Of a stretch of DNA of 64,000 bases, positions 34,434-46,744 are shown piece after piece. The notes under the pieces were generated by a model. That model did no database searches and was not told where the DNA came from. It was given only the letters and a program-made list of their open reading frames with translations. How positions within the stretch are numbered: position 1 is the first letter of the stretch; every line of letters starts with the position of its first letter. The position numbers and the translations under genes are program-made. The stretch is from positions 1,107,373 to 1,171,372 of the forward strand of contig NC_058155.1 of the NCBI RefSeq assembly GCF_011075055.1, in the 5' to 3' direction. This DNA is from Mangifera indica. Lineage: Eukaryota > Streptophyta > Magnoliopsida > Sapindales > Anacardiaceae.

Positions 34434-36104
34434 GTAGATGTCAAAGGGTCGAGTTGGGCCAACCTTGACTTGGCTAATCATGTCAACGAGTTCTGCTTGG
34501 CGAAGGCCCACTATAATACTGGTCTTTTCGGTCGAGTTGGCTTATTAGCTTTTGAAGGTCTATAACATAACCTACAATGTAGTGAGTCATGTTATGTCAA
34601 GCCCTAATTAGGTTGCTTGTGGGCTTGTGGCAGGCTGACTGGTTTTTCAATAGAAAAATATTTTTTTAAAAAAATAACTTATTACATTTTACTAATTTTT
34701 ATTCACTTTCAAAATAATATAATCAAGGAGGTCATACATTGAAAAAAAGGTGAGCTAACCCTCCAAATTATATTTTTTATTTATTTTCAAATGACGTAAA
34801 ATCATTTGTGTATTTTTATTACTATATTTGTATTCTAATTAAAGGAAACTCTAAATTTTTACTCAAAAACCTCACTTTCTAATAACTCCAAACTTTCTTC
34901 AATCTCTCAATCTCAAGCTCTTTCATTCAAATTTTAATTTACTAATTTAGTTTCTATTTTGTTTTTACATTTCGTTAGTACTTTAATTATATCTACCAGT
35001 CGTTATCTCGCATGTGTGTACTCAATATATAAATCACTCTCTCATTATCCCCAATTTGTTGACTCTCCTCATCGCTTCAAATCCACCAAACTCTTAAAAC
35101 TTAACTTCATAAATTCACCTTTAAGAGCCATGAACCTAGAGTTTCATGACATCCTTAGTCACAGTTATGTGAACATCATCAATGACGTAACAGTGGCAAG
35201 GGTAGCATCTCCATCGTCTTCAGACATGGAGATTTCAATGTATTACATGGAGAAAATATTGAGTTACTGCTTTAAAAATAAGTACCTTTTAGAAGAAGCT
35301 TTGATACACTCTTTGTACCATGATGAGGCATCATATCAACTGTTGGAGTTTATTGACAACGTTGTGTTAGGACTTTCTTTCCTAATTATGTCTTCTTGGC
35401 TTACCTGATACTTGATCTGGGACAACTATTGCTCATACACTCTGCCAATATAAGCACCAAGAAACTCGAGCACATGGTCGTCAAGAAGTGTCACTTCTCA
35501 TTTTGCTTTATCTACTACTCCACTTGAATTTCTCAAACCTAATCATCTTTGTAGTTATGTATGTGAATGAGAGGTCTAATTACACCCTTATTTATTCTTA
35601 CAAGGTCTCTCTTATAGTATTTACATTGAACTCATTCCTTCTCATTTGAGCTTACAAAAATGAATTCATCTTAAATACAAAATTATATTAAGTTTTTGTA
35701 TAGAAAAGAAAGTTTTTGTAAACAAAATTATATACAAAATTATATTTGAGCTTACAAGGTCTCTCTTATAGAATAACTATTTTATTTAAAATATATTAAG
35801 TTTTTTTCATTATCAAAGTATTCAAAAGTAAAAAAAAGGGATAGAAAAACAAAATTATAAAATAAATGGAAACTCAGTTATTAGACATAATTAAAAATTG
35901 ATTGAGAAAGTTTGAGACTGAGAGATTGAAGAAAGTGCAGAGAGATAAAAATTGGGAAATTATGTTTTGGGAAGGGGGAAGAATTTATATAGAAAAGAAA
36001 AAAGGAACCAATAGCCATTGCAATTTTTTTTTTCATGGCTTGCTATAAGGGGGGCTTGGGCCAAGCCACAGGACAACGCGCCTGCTTCCCCCTGCCATGC
36101 CTAG
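34434..36104 (+). mobile_element. Non-autonomous hAT-type element carrying an RNase III fragment (1671 bp)
   Basis: TCTAAACC at 34426-34433 is repeated at 36105-36112. The ends GTAGATGTCAAAGGG and, reversed, CTAGGCATGGCAGGGG are imperfect hAT-like inverted repeats. Long subterminal stretches are also inverted: 'actttcttcaatctctcaat' near 34893 recurs in reverse near 35915. The leader resembles that of the hAT at 37698-40634. Instead of transposase it holds an RNase III-like coding fragment, so it would need a partner transposase to move. Confidence 0.8.
35109..35505 (+). pseudogene. Captured RNase III-like gene fragment
   Basis: An open frame (34959-35408, 149 codons) contains, from about residue 88, MEISMYYMEKILSYCFKN, then KYLLEEALIHSLYHDEASYQ and LLEFIDNVVLGLS: the N-terminal part of an RNase III catalytic domain. 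After a single-base frameshift near 35385-35395 the domain continues in another frame as NYVFLAY, LDLGQLLLIHSANISTKKLE and VVKK. The signature corresponding to ERLEFLGDAVL reads QLLEFIDNVVL, so the catalytic Gly-Asp appears as Asp-Asn. No double-stranded RNA-binding domain follows. It looks like a piece of a plant RNase III-like (RTL-type) gene picked up by the hAT element, now broken. Confidence 0.78.
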
Positions 36105-36112
36105 TCTAAACC

Positions 36113-37065
36113 ATCAAGTTTTAGACCTATGAACTTTAAGTTGACAGAAAACAATCCAATATTCCAAAGTTGTTGGAAGGTGATTTTTTGCCTCATTCAA
36201 AATTAATCACTATCCTTTATTATTAAATACTCAACAAAATCATATATACATATTTTAAATATATAATTAAATACATAAATGATGTATTATCATATCTAAC
36301 AAAAGATCTTTAGAATCTAAACCTACTGATAACACCTAGCTACTTACAACACTCTTTAGAATTTATCAATTACACCAACTTTAACAAAAATTACACAAAA
36401 ACTACTTCAATCATTGAGACATAAATCCTAATTCAAATCATCAGCATCAAACAAGAACAATACATGATAGTACATGAGAGGAAATGAAAAAAATACCTCA
36501 AGACTTTATTCAATAGCTTCAAAAACATACAATAATCATGGAGGAGCACGTCGTTTATTCACACAAAAAATAACCAATTTCAGGCTATCACAAGAAATCT
36601 ACACCATTCAATCTATAATTGAAAACGATATCCTAATCAAAACTCACCGTGGATGCCTTTGTTGATAACAATCTCGATTGTAACATCACTACCGTTGAAA
36701 TCACGCCAGATTGGAGCGATGAATCACAGCCCTTGATTTTAATTGGAATAAGTACTTCCAAACAAGGGCTGACCAAAGTGACTCACGAAAATGCACTTTG
36801 ACTGGCAAAAAAGGCAGCTACCAAATCCATATAACGCTTCTTTCCAAAGCAACAAATAAAGAGCGAAGTGTGAATTAAGTTTATAATAAGTACAGTACAA
36901 AACATTAAAAGACGCAAGCTATTTATTTTATATACATTTTGTCAAGTCATGAAATTTCAACAACCAATCTTCTGAAACATTTAACTTGTTGCAAGACCTC
37001 CGATTAATGATTACTCATTAAATAATTGATTAGTTGCTTTTCCGCTAATCAAGCCAGCTACCTGA
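36113..37065. other. Intergenic DNA without recognisable genes
   Basis: Between the two hAT elements. AT-rich, with a patch of higher GC at about 36640-36800. Small reading frames show no domain. About 36240-36310 resembles part of the small MITE family at 33694. Confidence 0.4.
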
Positions 37066-37391
37066 TATGTCACATAGAAGATGTCAATTTGAGTTCTTTA
37101 CTGATGGATGGGGGGTGGGGAAGTGCAAGAAAAAAATATTTTATTTTTTTCATTTTCCACCCCACAATTATAAAAACCTTTAAATCACTCTCATTCCTCA
37201 CACAGCATTCTCATATCATTCTACATCTACTCTTACTCTCAACTTTTAAACTCTCTCCAATTCATTAATTTTCTCTCAGTTCATTTTTTATTGTCTCATT
37301 TCTTCTATTTTTATTTATATAATATTTACTTAAATTATAACAACCTTATTATAGTATTTTATATCTTAGTTTCTTTTTACAAATATCCCTA

Positions 37392-37697
37392 ATGGGTTCT
37401 CAAAATTTTAGAGTTAGAGAATCATGTTCTTTCTAATTTGATGTTGATGACTGTTATGTTAATTTTATTGCAATGACCCAAAAGATTGACACATTTGATC
37501 TATTTTTATTCTCGCAGCCTAAAAATCTAGATGTTACAATTCGAAGCATGATTGGAACTACATCAAGTCAAACATAAATGAGTAACAACCCAATAAGAAC
37601 ATGGAACAAAAGGAAAATTGATCTAGTATGACAACATTTTATTAAATTGAAACAGCCTTTGAAGATTGTATAAGGTGAAGAGACATGTGAGATATAC
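37392..37697 (+). pseudogene. Outer hAT transposase, segment 1 (start and BED finger)
   Basis: Starts MGSQNFRVRESCSF at 37392, after a leader with a TATA-like 'tataaaaacc' near 37170. It reaches a BED zinc-finger start: NKRKIDLV.QHFIKLKQ and then TCEIY. It is interrupted by the second hAT and then the MULE. The same frame resumes at 50129 with KTYSVSIDIENRTTTIR.HLEK, completing the BED finger. Three in-frame stops lie in this segment. Confidence 0.75.
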
Positions 37698-40634
37698 TAA
37701 ACATGCCCTTAGGCCGGGACTTAGGCTCCCATAGTGATGGGCCTTGGTGTCGAGCCGACCTATGTAATTTTTAAGGCCTAAGGTTTGACCATATATATAT
37801 AAAGTCAAGTCAGGCCAAGCCTCAACAAATTTTTTAAAAGATTTTAAATTAAAAAATTTAAACATAAATTATTTTCAATTATTAAATGAGGATAATACCT
37901 CGAATATTTTATTTACAATCCCTCATTTGTAGTGGAAGAATACTATGATTATATGATAAAAAATATTATAAGTTTATAATATAATACAAATAAATTAACT
38001 TACATACTATATAATTACAAACATAAAAAAATATATATATATATCATACTATTTATCTATTAGTCCTTAACGTTCAAATTTCTAAATTTTTCAAAGATAT
38101 CTTTTGCCACCCGATTCTATAATTTTAAATCAGTTTTGACCCAATCCTTCATATATATTATCACCTCAATCATGTTTGAGTGTAAATTGGATTGTATATC
38201 ATCCAACATGCATCTATCTGCATTAAAAGCGGATTTCGATACTACAGTTGACATCGAAGATGTTAATAGATCTCAGGCATGGCAGCAAGCACATGAAAAG
38301 TTTCTACCCTGTCTTTCCACCATGTTAAAACATCTAGTTTTTCAGCATTATATTTTTGAATAATTTTTGAATAACGATCAATATTGATATAATTATAAAA
38401 TTAACCATAATTTGTACTTTAATTGGTAGGCTACTTATCTTTGTGCAAAAGAGATCATATACATGACTTTTTTTGTCTGAACTACTAAAACCTACCTCAG
38501 GTATAGAACTTTATCCAGTTCTTTCATATTTTTATTTATAAATATTATACATTTCAAGTAAAAAATCTTGAACATATTGAACATAATTAACATTGCTATT
38601 AATTGACAAATTTTTATTAATAACTTCAAATAAATTTTGCAATCCATTAGTTTTTGCCCTAAGATATAAAACAGTAGTTGTAGAATAAAATAAAGGAATT
38701 TCACTCCAATATTTTTAAAATTTTTGCTTCATCTGCTTATATATATTCTAGAAAGTATGATGAGAGTCATAAAACCCATGGTCTTTAAAAATGTCATTTA
38801 TTTCTACTATACTATATATTATTGAACAAGTAGTTAGATAATACACACCTGAGCAACGGTCTATGACTATCTTCAATGGCTCTAACAAATTCATTAGAGC
38901 TATAACTATCTCTCAATCTTGATTTCTCAAAAAAAACAAGATTTGTCAAAACTTTTGGTTGGGTATTAAAGTACTGTGTTATAGGAACTTTATACACTTC
39001 GTACGCTTTCAATATGAGATATATTGAATTTCACGTAGTTTTAATATCTACTTTTAATTTTTTTCTTCTCAACCACATTGATTTACATAATTGATTATAT
39101 GCTTGTACCCATGATTGGGATGATGAAATGTATGCAATGACATGTCTAATTACTTGTGTATGTTTTTAGCCAAGCTTAAGCATTCTTGAACTGTTAAATT
39201 AATAACATAACATACACATCTAATATGAAATAATTTTCCATTAAATGGAGGAGATAAATGATTATACATATATTCAATAACTTTATCATTATTTTTGGCA
39301 TTATTAAAGGTAATTGAAAAAAAAAATTATTAATTTTATATTCCTCAAGAATATTTGCTAATGCACAATAAAATGTATGACCATCATGCGGATATTCCAA
39401 ATTTCTAAATGCAATAATTTTTTTCCATAACTGTCAATCAGAATTAATATAATGGGTAGTTGTACATAAGTACCCTATATCTTGATTTGTAACAGTTCAT
39501 AAATCAAAAGTTATTGAAATAACACTATTAAAATTACTTAATTCTCTAATAACTTTTAATTTCATTAATTTATAATTTTTTAGGATGTCTGGCCTAAGAG
39601 TTGACCTAGGAATTATTCTAAATGTCGGTTGAATATTATTTTGCATCATCTATTCTAAAATTTCATCTTTTTCACAACTATAAGGTTGATTAGAAGCAAC
39701 TACATGCCTAGCCATGTAGTCCCGCATCTTCATTTGATCATACATAAGTTGACATTTCTCCCATATGTCTAGAATCCCTCGAATCTCTTGTTGAATTGAC
39801 ATCGAGACTAATAGATCATGATCACGTGAATACAATTTGTTTTTGTCCTTTGAGCTCATGTCAAATTTTTTTGCAGTAATCAGTAATGTATTAGCGAAAA
39901 TGTCTTGTGCCACTCATACTTGCATATGTTAAATAAGAATCATAATGTTTACATACTACTTGACAAATTAATTTTCTTTTGATCATTTCCTTTATTTAAT
40001 CAAAGTACTCCCACACCATTGATGTTTGTTTTCTTTTTCTCTTTGTTGAATACGAACTTGTGCTTATACCATTTCACCTGTTGGTGCTTCACTTATTCCA
40101 CCTTGTGTATCATCAATAATATCATCAACGTCAGCATGATTACATTCAAATGGATTAAATTCATTTGACATTGGATCCATTTGTAATATTTTGTAATGAT
40201 AAAATTGAAATAAAAACAAAATTATAAATACAAAGAATTATTATTTGTGAATTCAAACAATTTCTTAAAGAGAGTTGATAAGAGTAAATGAGATTAAGAA
40301 TATAATGAAAGAATTGAGATTGAGAGATTAAGAGATTTGTAAATAACACTGGAAATGGAGAAGATTTGAATTGGTTTATATAAAAGAAAATAAAACAATT
40401 AAAGACTTCTGCTTGTGTGGCAGAAGCAACTAAGGCTTTTACCTTTTTTTTTTTTTAATTTTTCAATAGTGTTGGGCCAACCCATGGGTCTAATATTAAA
40501 ACTCACAACTTGATCCAGAAGGCCCATGGGTCAAGCTAGGCTTGACACGCTACTGTACTGAGCTCTTTTGGGTCAAACCTGAATTCTAAGCTTCAAGTCG
40601 AGTCTCCATTTGACCTAGCCTAATTGACATGTCT
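37698..40634 (-). mobile_element. Second (inner) hAT transposon, 2.94 kb
   Basis: Flanked by AGATATAC (37690-37697) and AGATATAA (40635-40642), 7/8 identical. Termini TAAACATGCCCTTAGG and, reversed, AGACATGTCAATTAGG. It carries a decayed transposase on the minus strand. It lies within the 5' target duplication of the adjacent MULE, so it inserted after the MULE. Confidence 0.82.
38100..40180 (-). pseudogene. hAT transposase pseudogene (inner hAT)
   Basis: Read from ATG at 40180: MDPMSNEFNPFECNHADVDD, then the BED region KRKQTSMVWEYFD, then MKMRDYMARHVVASNQPYS. Next come ITFDLWTVTNQDIGYLCTTT and RNLEYPHDGHTFYCALANIL, the core around the first catalytic Asp; then KVPITQYFNTQP; finally the C-terminal hATC dimerisation region near 38140-38290, MSTVVSKSAFNADRCMLDDI. 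Multiple frameshifts and stops. The order and spacing are those of an Ac-like plant transposase. Confidence 0.88.
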
Positions 40635-41314
40635 AGATATAAAAAAGGGAAATTAATTAATTAGCCCAAACATAGGTAAAAAATAAATTTGCCGAAACCT
40701 TTATAACGTAAACAAAAATGTCTTATTTCCTTATGAAGACAAAATGCTTGTTTAGAAAAAAAGAAGAAAATAATGCATTTTCCTTTCCCAACCACACAAA
40801 AACACGTATTTGAGCACACGAATTCATAAACCCACTGAATGATTTTCTCAAGCAAAATTTGTGAATTTTTCAATGACCAAAATGGATGAAAAGATTAGTA
40901 AAACAATCTATGTCATGTTTTTATGCATTTTAGTATAAGATTTAGCCTATTGGATGCAGTATTTAGGTGTTTAGACTTAAGGTTTTGATTTGAAACATTT
41001 GATGAAACTGCTTGATTTGTTAGTAATTTGGCTTAATTTTCTTAGGGTTTTTGTGTTAAAGTAGGTGTAGAGTTGATTAGTGATGAAATGGGATTTGAAA
41101 TACAAAGTTTGGTAGCTGAAATCTCACCACAAGAATTTGTGTAGTGAGATTTCTTGGAGACGGGGAGGTATTATGCAGTTTTTAAACTTTCTAGACCAAA
41201 AGAATTCGTGTGGTTGGGGGCCAAAGTGTGAGTTTTTAAATAGTGACACATGTGTACAATGTGTGATAAGGCAAAAGTGTAAATTTGCAAAATAGTTTGA
41301 CACACAAATTCATT

Positions 41315-41337
41315 GGGGGGGGGGGGGGGGGGGGGGG
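41315..41337. repeat. Poly(G) run, 23 G
   Basis: Twenty-three consecutive G in the MULE's left subterminal region. It is the second such run in the window, and its exact length is sensitive to sequencing error. Confidence 0.9.
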
Positions 41338-41595
41338 AATTACAATTTTTTAAAGTTTCCCCACCACACAAATCAAATCACATGGTGGGTGTTGGAGGCA
41401 GAATGATATTTTCAAATTATAGGTAATTTTTGATTTTTTTCATTTAAGAGGGAAAATTGAAACTTCTTTATTTTAGGGCTTTTTTATGTGTAGAATTCGA
41501 ATTTGGGATCTGTTTTTCTAAATAATGCATCTATATTAAGAATTGACTCATTTTTAATATAAAATTGATATAATTGCAATTTAGTTTTTTTATAG

Positions 41596-42344
41596 AGACC
41601 TCCACAAAAGAGAAAAATGGATGATAGAAAGGATAAAATGAGATTTCCTATCGAAAAGTACTTTAAGGCTCAAGTTACTATGCGTAAATATAGAGATGTA
41701 GGAGCCATGATTAAGAAAATATTAACAAAGAGACAGTTAAAAATGTTTCAGCGTACTTACTTTGGGCACTTTCTCAACCTTAAAGATAGCTAATTTGATA
41801 GAGTGTTAGTATACTCTTTCATCCTAGAAGAGGTAAACAAGGCAAACTCGACGATGAGTCATGGTTTAGAGTTCACGGGGTTAACGTTAGGCTTAGCCTG
41901 TATGAGTTTGCCATTATTACAAGCCTTCAATTTAGTCGATTGTTAGAAATTAACATGTATCTTCTATCGAAGGCCACAAAAAGGATCCAACATACATATT
42001 TTCACGGGTATAAGTCAGTTATGTACACTGAGCTAAGTTGTGTTTTCTAATAGAGGCCTTGGAAGGAGGATGACAGTGATATAGTAAAGTTGGCCCTATT
42101 GTATTATCTTCATATGAGGTTATTAGAGAGTGATTTTAAGGAAAACAATCCTCCAAAAGGTATTACAATTGGCTAATCATCTTGATGGATTCAATGCATA
42201 CTCGTGGGGAGTACGAGTGTGACAGATGACATATTAATCGATCTATGACAATATCACTTGAATTTGTGTGAAGTCTAGCCCTGTAAAGAATAAGGAGAAT
42301 GTTATGAAACAATATGGTATCATGGGGTTTCCGTTAGCTTTCCA
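41596..42344 (+). pseudogene. DUF1985 domain exon of the MULE-borne gene
   Basis: Follows TTTATAG and ends TTTCCAG|GTAATT. Translation gives MFQRTYFGHFLNLKDS, then VLVYSFILEEVNKA. After frame shifts it gives LDGFNAYSWGVRV and KQYGIMGFPLAFQ, the characteristic order of DUF1985 (plant transposon-borne domain). Frameshifts and stops mean it is not functional. The C48 protease part of the same gene follows at 46033. Confidence 0.78.
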
Positions 42345-42617
42345 GGTAATTGTATCATTTATTAATTAAAATAAAAATTTGTGATTAAAATAAAACGATT
42401 TAATATGATTATAAGTTTTTAGAGTAACACATTTAAGTTAAAATTACAATTTTGAATATACAAGATGTTAGACACACTACATCGATAGATGGATATCACG
42501 CCAATTTTAGGATCTTTACACATGTTGAGGTGACATATGAAAGACATCTCGGGATGGGATGTTATCCTAACTATCTTCACCAGAGATGTAGTAAATAATA
42601 ATTTATTATTGATTAAA

Positions 42618-43351
42618 GGCAAAAGGACTTATTCCCACCCGAAGTATACTCTTTTCACAAATTCTCACATCTTAACTTTGAAAATCCCATTTACCTACCT
42701 ATGAATAGTTCACTTTGTTAGTTTTAAAGGCAAAATTATCATTTTATATGTAATATTAAAAATAAACTTGAATTTTATTTTCTTTTCCTCTCCAAACTCT
42801 AAAAATTAACCATTTCCCCCTATAAGCCAAGTTTTAAAAAAATGACATTTCCCCTATAAGGTTTCGCTACCAAACTCTGGTGCCATCTTTAGTATCATTG
42901 CCAATGGTCTCTCCCTTTTGAACCTTTCTCTTCTTCTGGTGATCTTTCTCCTCTCACTTGGATGTCTGATCGATATCGAATGAAATCGAGGAAACAAAGA
43001 GTTTCATCTTTTCAATGAAACTCTTTGTCTCCATGACTTTATTCAATGTTAATCGGGAGTCCAGGTGAGAGAAAAGAGATTATCAAAGGGAAAGGAAGTG
43101 TCGAGAGGGAGAGACCATTGACAAAGACACCAAAGTTTGAAAATTGAACCCTCAAGAGGGAATATTATTTTTTAAAACTTGACCTATGAGGGAAATGGTT
43201 AGTTTTTAGGGTTTATGAGAGAAAAAAAAATTTAAGGGGTTAGGGTTTCATTAATTTTAACCACTCATGGGTGGACAAATGAGATTTTCAAAGTTAAGGG
43301 GTGGGAACTTAAGAAAAGAGGATACTTTAGGTCGAAAATAGTCTTTTGGCC
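42618..43351. mobile_element. Mutator-type MITE nested in the MULE (734 bp)
   Basis: TTGATTAAA at 42609-42617 is repeated exactly at 43352-43360. Long imperfect inverted repeats (about 100 bp) begin GGCAAAAGGACTTATTCCC and, reversed, GGCCAAAAGACTATTTTCG. Both arms contain 'cttaactttgaaaatc'. It is related to the MITE at 54712-55351. No coding capacity. Confidence 0.88.
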
Positions 43352-43960
43352 TTGATTAAAATATGAATAAGGTAACAAATTTACTTAAACAAAATTTACA
43401 AGATAATATTAATTTTCAACTAGTTTTAACTCTGGTTGAAAAAGTCACAAACTAGTATGACAATATCGTTTGATACATAAGAATCGCAAATATACAATCT
43501 TCTTCATTGACATCCTCCTCTTCCTTGTCAAGAGAAGCATAATCTATTCCTCTTAACATTGCTTCTTTGATTATGGCTCCTACTCATGTTGAGGCTCTTG
43601 TTCAGTCTCTAGCCATAAAGCCCACTCTAGTCAATACCCTTGTTGTGACCCCCTGTCATTGAGCGCATATCACCAGAGTCCCTTGTTATGCCCTTCACCT
43701 CTGAGCGCTTTTCAAGCAATCCCTACATAACTACACAAGATTTCTCTATGCATTCCTTTGATGTTGCATTGGCTTTATAGAAAAATATTATCTTGGATTG
43801 GATGACTCGTTTGGAGGATAGAATGACACGTATGGATGATACACTGACCCATCTCCACACAAATATTGTTGTGCAGGTTAAAAAGTTAATGAATATTTTT
43901 TGGACACTTTAATTTAATATACAAACATATAAACCTTACAATAATTCATATGTTGTTATA

Positions 43961-44910
43961 GTGTCTTCATGACGATGATAACGGACTATATAGAGAGGGG
44001 GTCTCATATTCACTTTTCTAGCCACACTCAAGGTAAATACTAAACTGTTAAAGTATTTTAGAGTTGATATTTGAAAAATACTTTGTTTACTTGTTAACTC
44101 AAGATTGTTGTTATTGTTACAATGTCCTTTTTTTATGAGGGACTTTTGTTCTGACAATCAAGGTAAGTACAATGTCGACTAAATACATTATAATATTTTT
44201 TAAACACTAGGATTAACTAATATATTTATAAATGTTGATATAGTTACAAGATGTTGGTGATGAGGGATTATCGCATAAAGGTTCCCTATTATCACCTTCT
44301 TTGATAATTGAGGTAAGTACAACATCGTCTGTATATATTGTATTTGAATTCAACATTCGATTACCTATTAACTTGTAATTGTCAATGTTGTGGCAGTATC
44401 CTAGGTTGATGCAAACCCATCGAAGGGGATCCAATATTGACATCTGTTCTAACTGTCGAGGTATGTACAATGTCAATTGTATATATTATAATATTTGTCA
44501 TACACTTCGATTAACCAACATATTTATAAATGTTAATATTGTTACAAGATATTGCTGATGAGGGATCATCCTATAAAAGTTCCCTATTATCACTTTCCTT
44601 GATGGTTGAGGTAAGTACAACTCCATTTGTATATGTTACATTTGAATTCATCATTCAATTACCTATTAACTTGTAATTTTTGATACTGTGGCAGTGTTTT
44701 AGGGTTGATAAGGCTCCATCGAGGGGGGATCCCACTTTAACATCTAATCCGATAAGCAAGGTATGTATAACATTGATTGTATACATTGTAATATTTGTTA
44801 AACACTTCAATTAAACAATATATTTATAAATTTTAATATTGTAATAGGATGTTGGTGATGAGAGATCATTCTATGAAGGTTCTCCATTATCACTTTCCTT
44901 GATGGTTGAG
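43961..44910 (+). repeat. Tandem array of alternating small exons in the Ulp1-type gene
   Basis: Units A (62 nt: 44251-44312, 44549-44610, 44849-44910) alternate with units B (44397-44460, 64 nt; 44695-44760, 66 nt). Each is preceded by an AG-type acceptor (ACAAG, GGCAG) and followed by GAG|GTAAGT- or GAG|GTATGT-like donors. The period is about 298 bp, so exon plus intron pairs were duplicated. More diverged B-like (about 43961-44031) and A-like (about 44121-44161) units precede them. Copy 1 at the window's left edge retains the B-A part, again with a 62-nt A exon (124-185). Confidence 0.8.
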
Positions 44911-46032
44911 GTAAGTATTCGGTGATTTGACTAGTTTCTAAGTGAATCATATCCTGTCATTCATATTTTGTCTGTTGTTATTACAAGATCTCTGGTTGTT
45001 CTATCCTAACACCATAAGCAAGGGTAAAAAAGTGATTGATGTTGCCTCTTAGGGTGATGAGATGATTGACACTACCTCTCAAGAGGACAAGGTGGTTCAA
45101 ATCCCATCATAGAGGGAGGTAACTAAGGTATACAAATTTCATAAAGGTTTTCATTCTATTTCAATAAATGAAAAGTCTATTATTTATTTATTATTTATAT
45201 GGTCTAACACTAGTTGGTCTGAAAGTTTGATGTAGTTGATCTTACCTCTCTTGAGAATTCCTCGACTATGACTTCTACCTTATAAAAGGTATGTAAATAG
45301 ATTTGGAAACCTCGCGAGTTAATATAATTTTAAATGACATATTATTATTTTTTAGATAGTATTTGCATGTACTTCATGGTCGACTTGTAAGAAAAGGACT
45401 GCTTGTTCATAGCCCATACATAAACCCATTGAAACCAAGGGTCCAACAGTTGAAGCCTATTGTGTGGTTATCGATTATTGAATGGGAGCAAAATTTCAAG
45501 AAATGGTATGATGAACCTAACCCCATTTAAGAAAATAGAGGTGTACAACATAGGGATAAGGACTAAAATTTCTTTTTAGGGTACAATTATGGACACATCA
45601 GGATTATTGTTTGACGAGATGGGTTTACTTGATCCATTAATTTAGTTTTATAATATAGAATGTCGTTGAAATGTGTGATCATGTTATATTATTTGTTTTA
45701 ATAGCACATGGATTCTTTTTTGGGATTAGTACATCTGCGACAACATGACTCTGTAGAAGAGGTCTGTCAAAACTGGACAATAGTCATGGTTTGTTTTGTT
45801 GCACATCTCCTGCATGAGTATGTTGCATGTACAAAAGATTAAGATAATTACAAGTTTCCTCCACTTTTCATGAGATTGGTTAATATAGATTACCCCCCTC
45901 CCCAACTTATATTTGAAACCTTAGAGTGTGGTGGATGAGGTACAAATTCGATAATCAATTACATAACAAGGATTAATTAATTAATAACCATTCAAGTAAG
46001 GTATCTTAAATGTATTTTGTCAGTGTGTGCAG

Positions 46033-46340
46033 ATTTTTATCCCAATAAACTTCGACAATACATATTGGGTAGTAGGTATCATGGATTTTAAGGAGTGGAT
46101 GATCACAATTTATGACTCGTTATAGAATTTCACTATTGACATGATGATGTTTACTATGAAGATGTTGGGGTATACATCTATGATACCACACTTACTAAGA
46201 GTGACATCATTTTGGTCTAACACGAGGCATACACCATGAGACAATCTATTTGCATTGCATAACACAATGAATATACTGCAATAGACACCCTTATCAGATG
46301 ATTATGGTGTGTTCATATTACTCTACATTGAGTGTCTAGC
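46033..46340 (+). pseudogene. Ulp1-like (C48) protease exon, MULE copy 2
   Basis: Begins after GTGTGCAG. It reads [20 protein letters not shown] and then MITIYDSL followed by a stop; further on, PLSDDYGVFILLYIECLAFG. The catalytic His before Trp is Tyr here, and the nucleophile Cys (normally DCG) is also Tyr (DYG). It shares the latter change with copy 1 (3540-3843). The region 45190-46032 upstream contains further degenerate linker exons matching 2740-3539. Confidence 0.8.
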
Positions 46341-46744
46341 ATTTGGCCGACCTTTATCTTTTGAGACCGAGGATTTGATACACCTATGCACACGTTTAAC
46401 CATACAATTATTTTTTTAGGATATTAAGTGACTTTTATGTGATATGCATTTTCTATTTATATATGTTTATGAATTCATTTATATGTTATATGCATTAGTA
46501 TGTCCATATGTTTATGTATATACTAACATGCGTTTGTCCTTTATATAGTTATTATAACTGATTAGTCCAGTCAACAACAAATGACGAAAAATGGTTATAT
46601 GAAATCATTGACATATATAACAAATACAATCACAAATTTTATAGATGTTTTAACAAGTATAATCACAAGTTTTATAGATAAAATTAACAAGTATAATCAC
46701 AAATTTTATATCTAAATGAACAAGTACAATCACAAATGCAATTA

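Noticed and set aside
36474..36665. Small frame in intergenic DNA with a GC-richer patch to 36800
   Set aside because: No domain, no splice-supported extension and no similarity I can recognise.
38136..38363. 75-codon plus-strand frame
   Set aside because: It is antisense to the hATC region of the inner hAT transposase, which reads clearly on the minus strand.
44251..44910. Regularly spaced repeats resembling a CRISPR-type array
   Set aside because: Eukaryotic context, ~298-bp period, and each unit has splice borders; duplicated exon-intron pairs explain them better.
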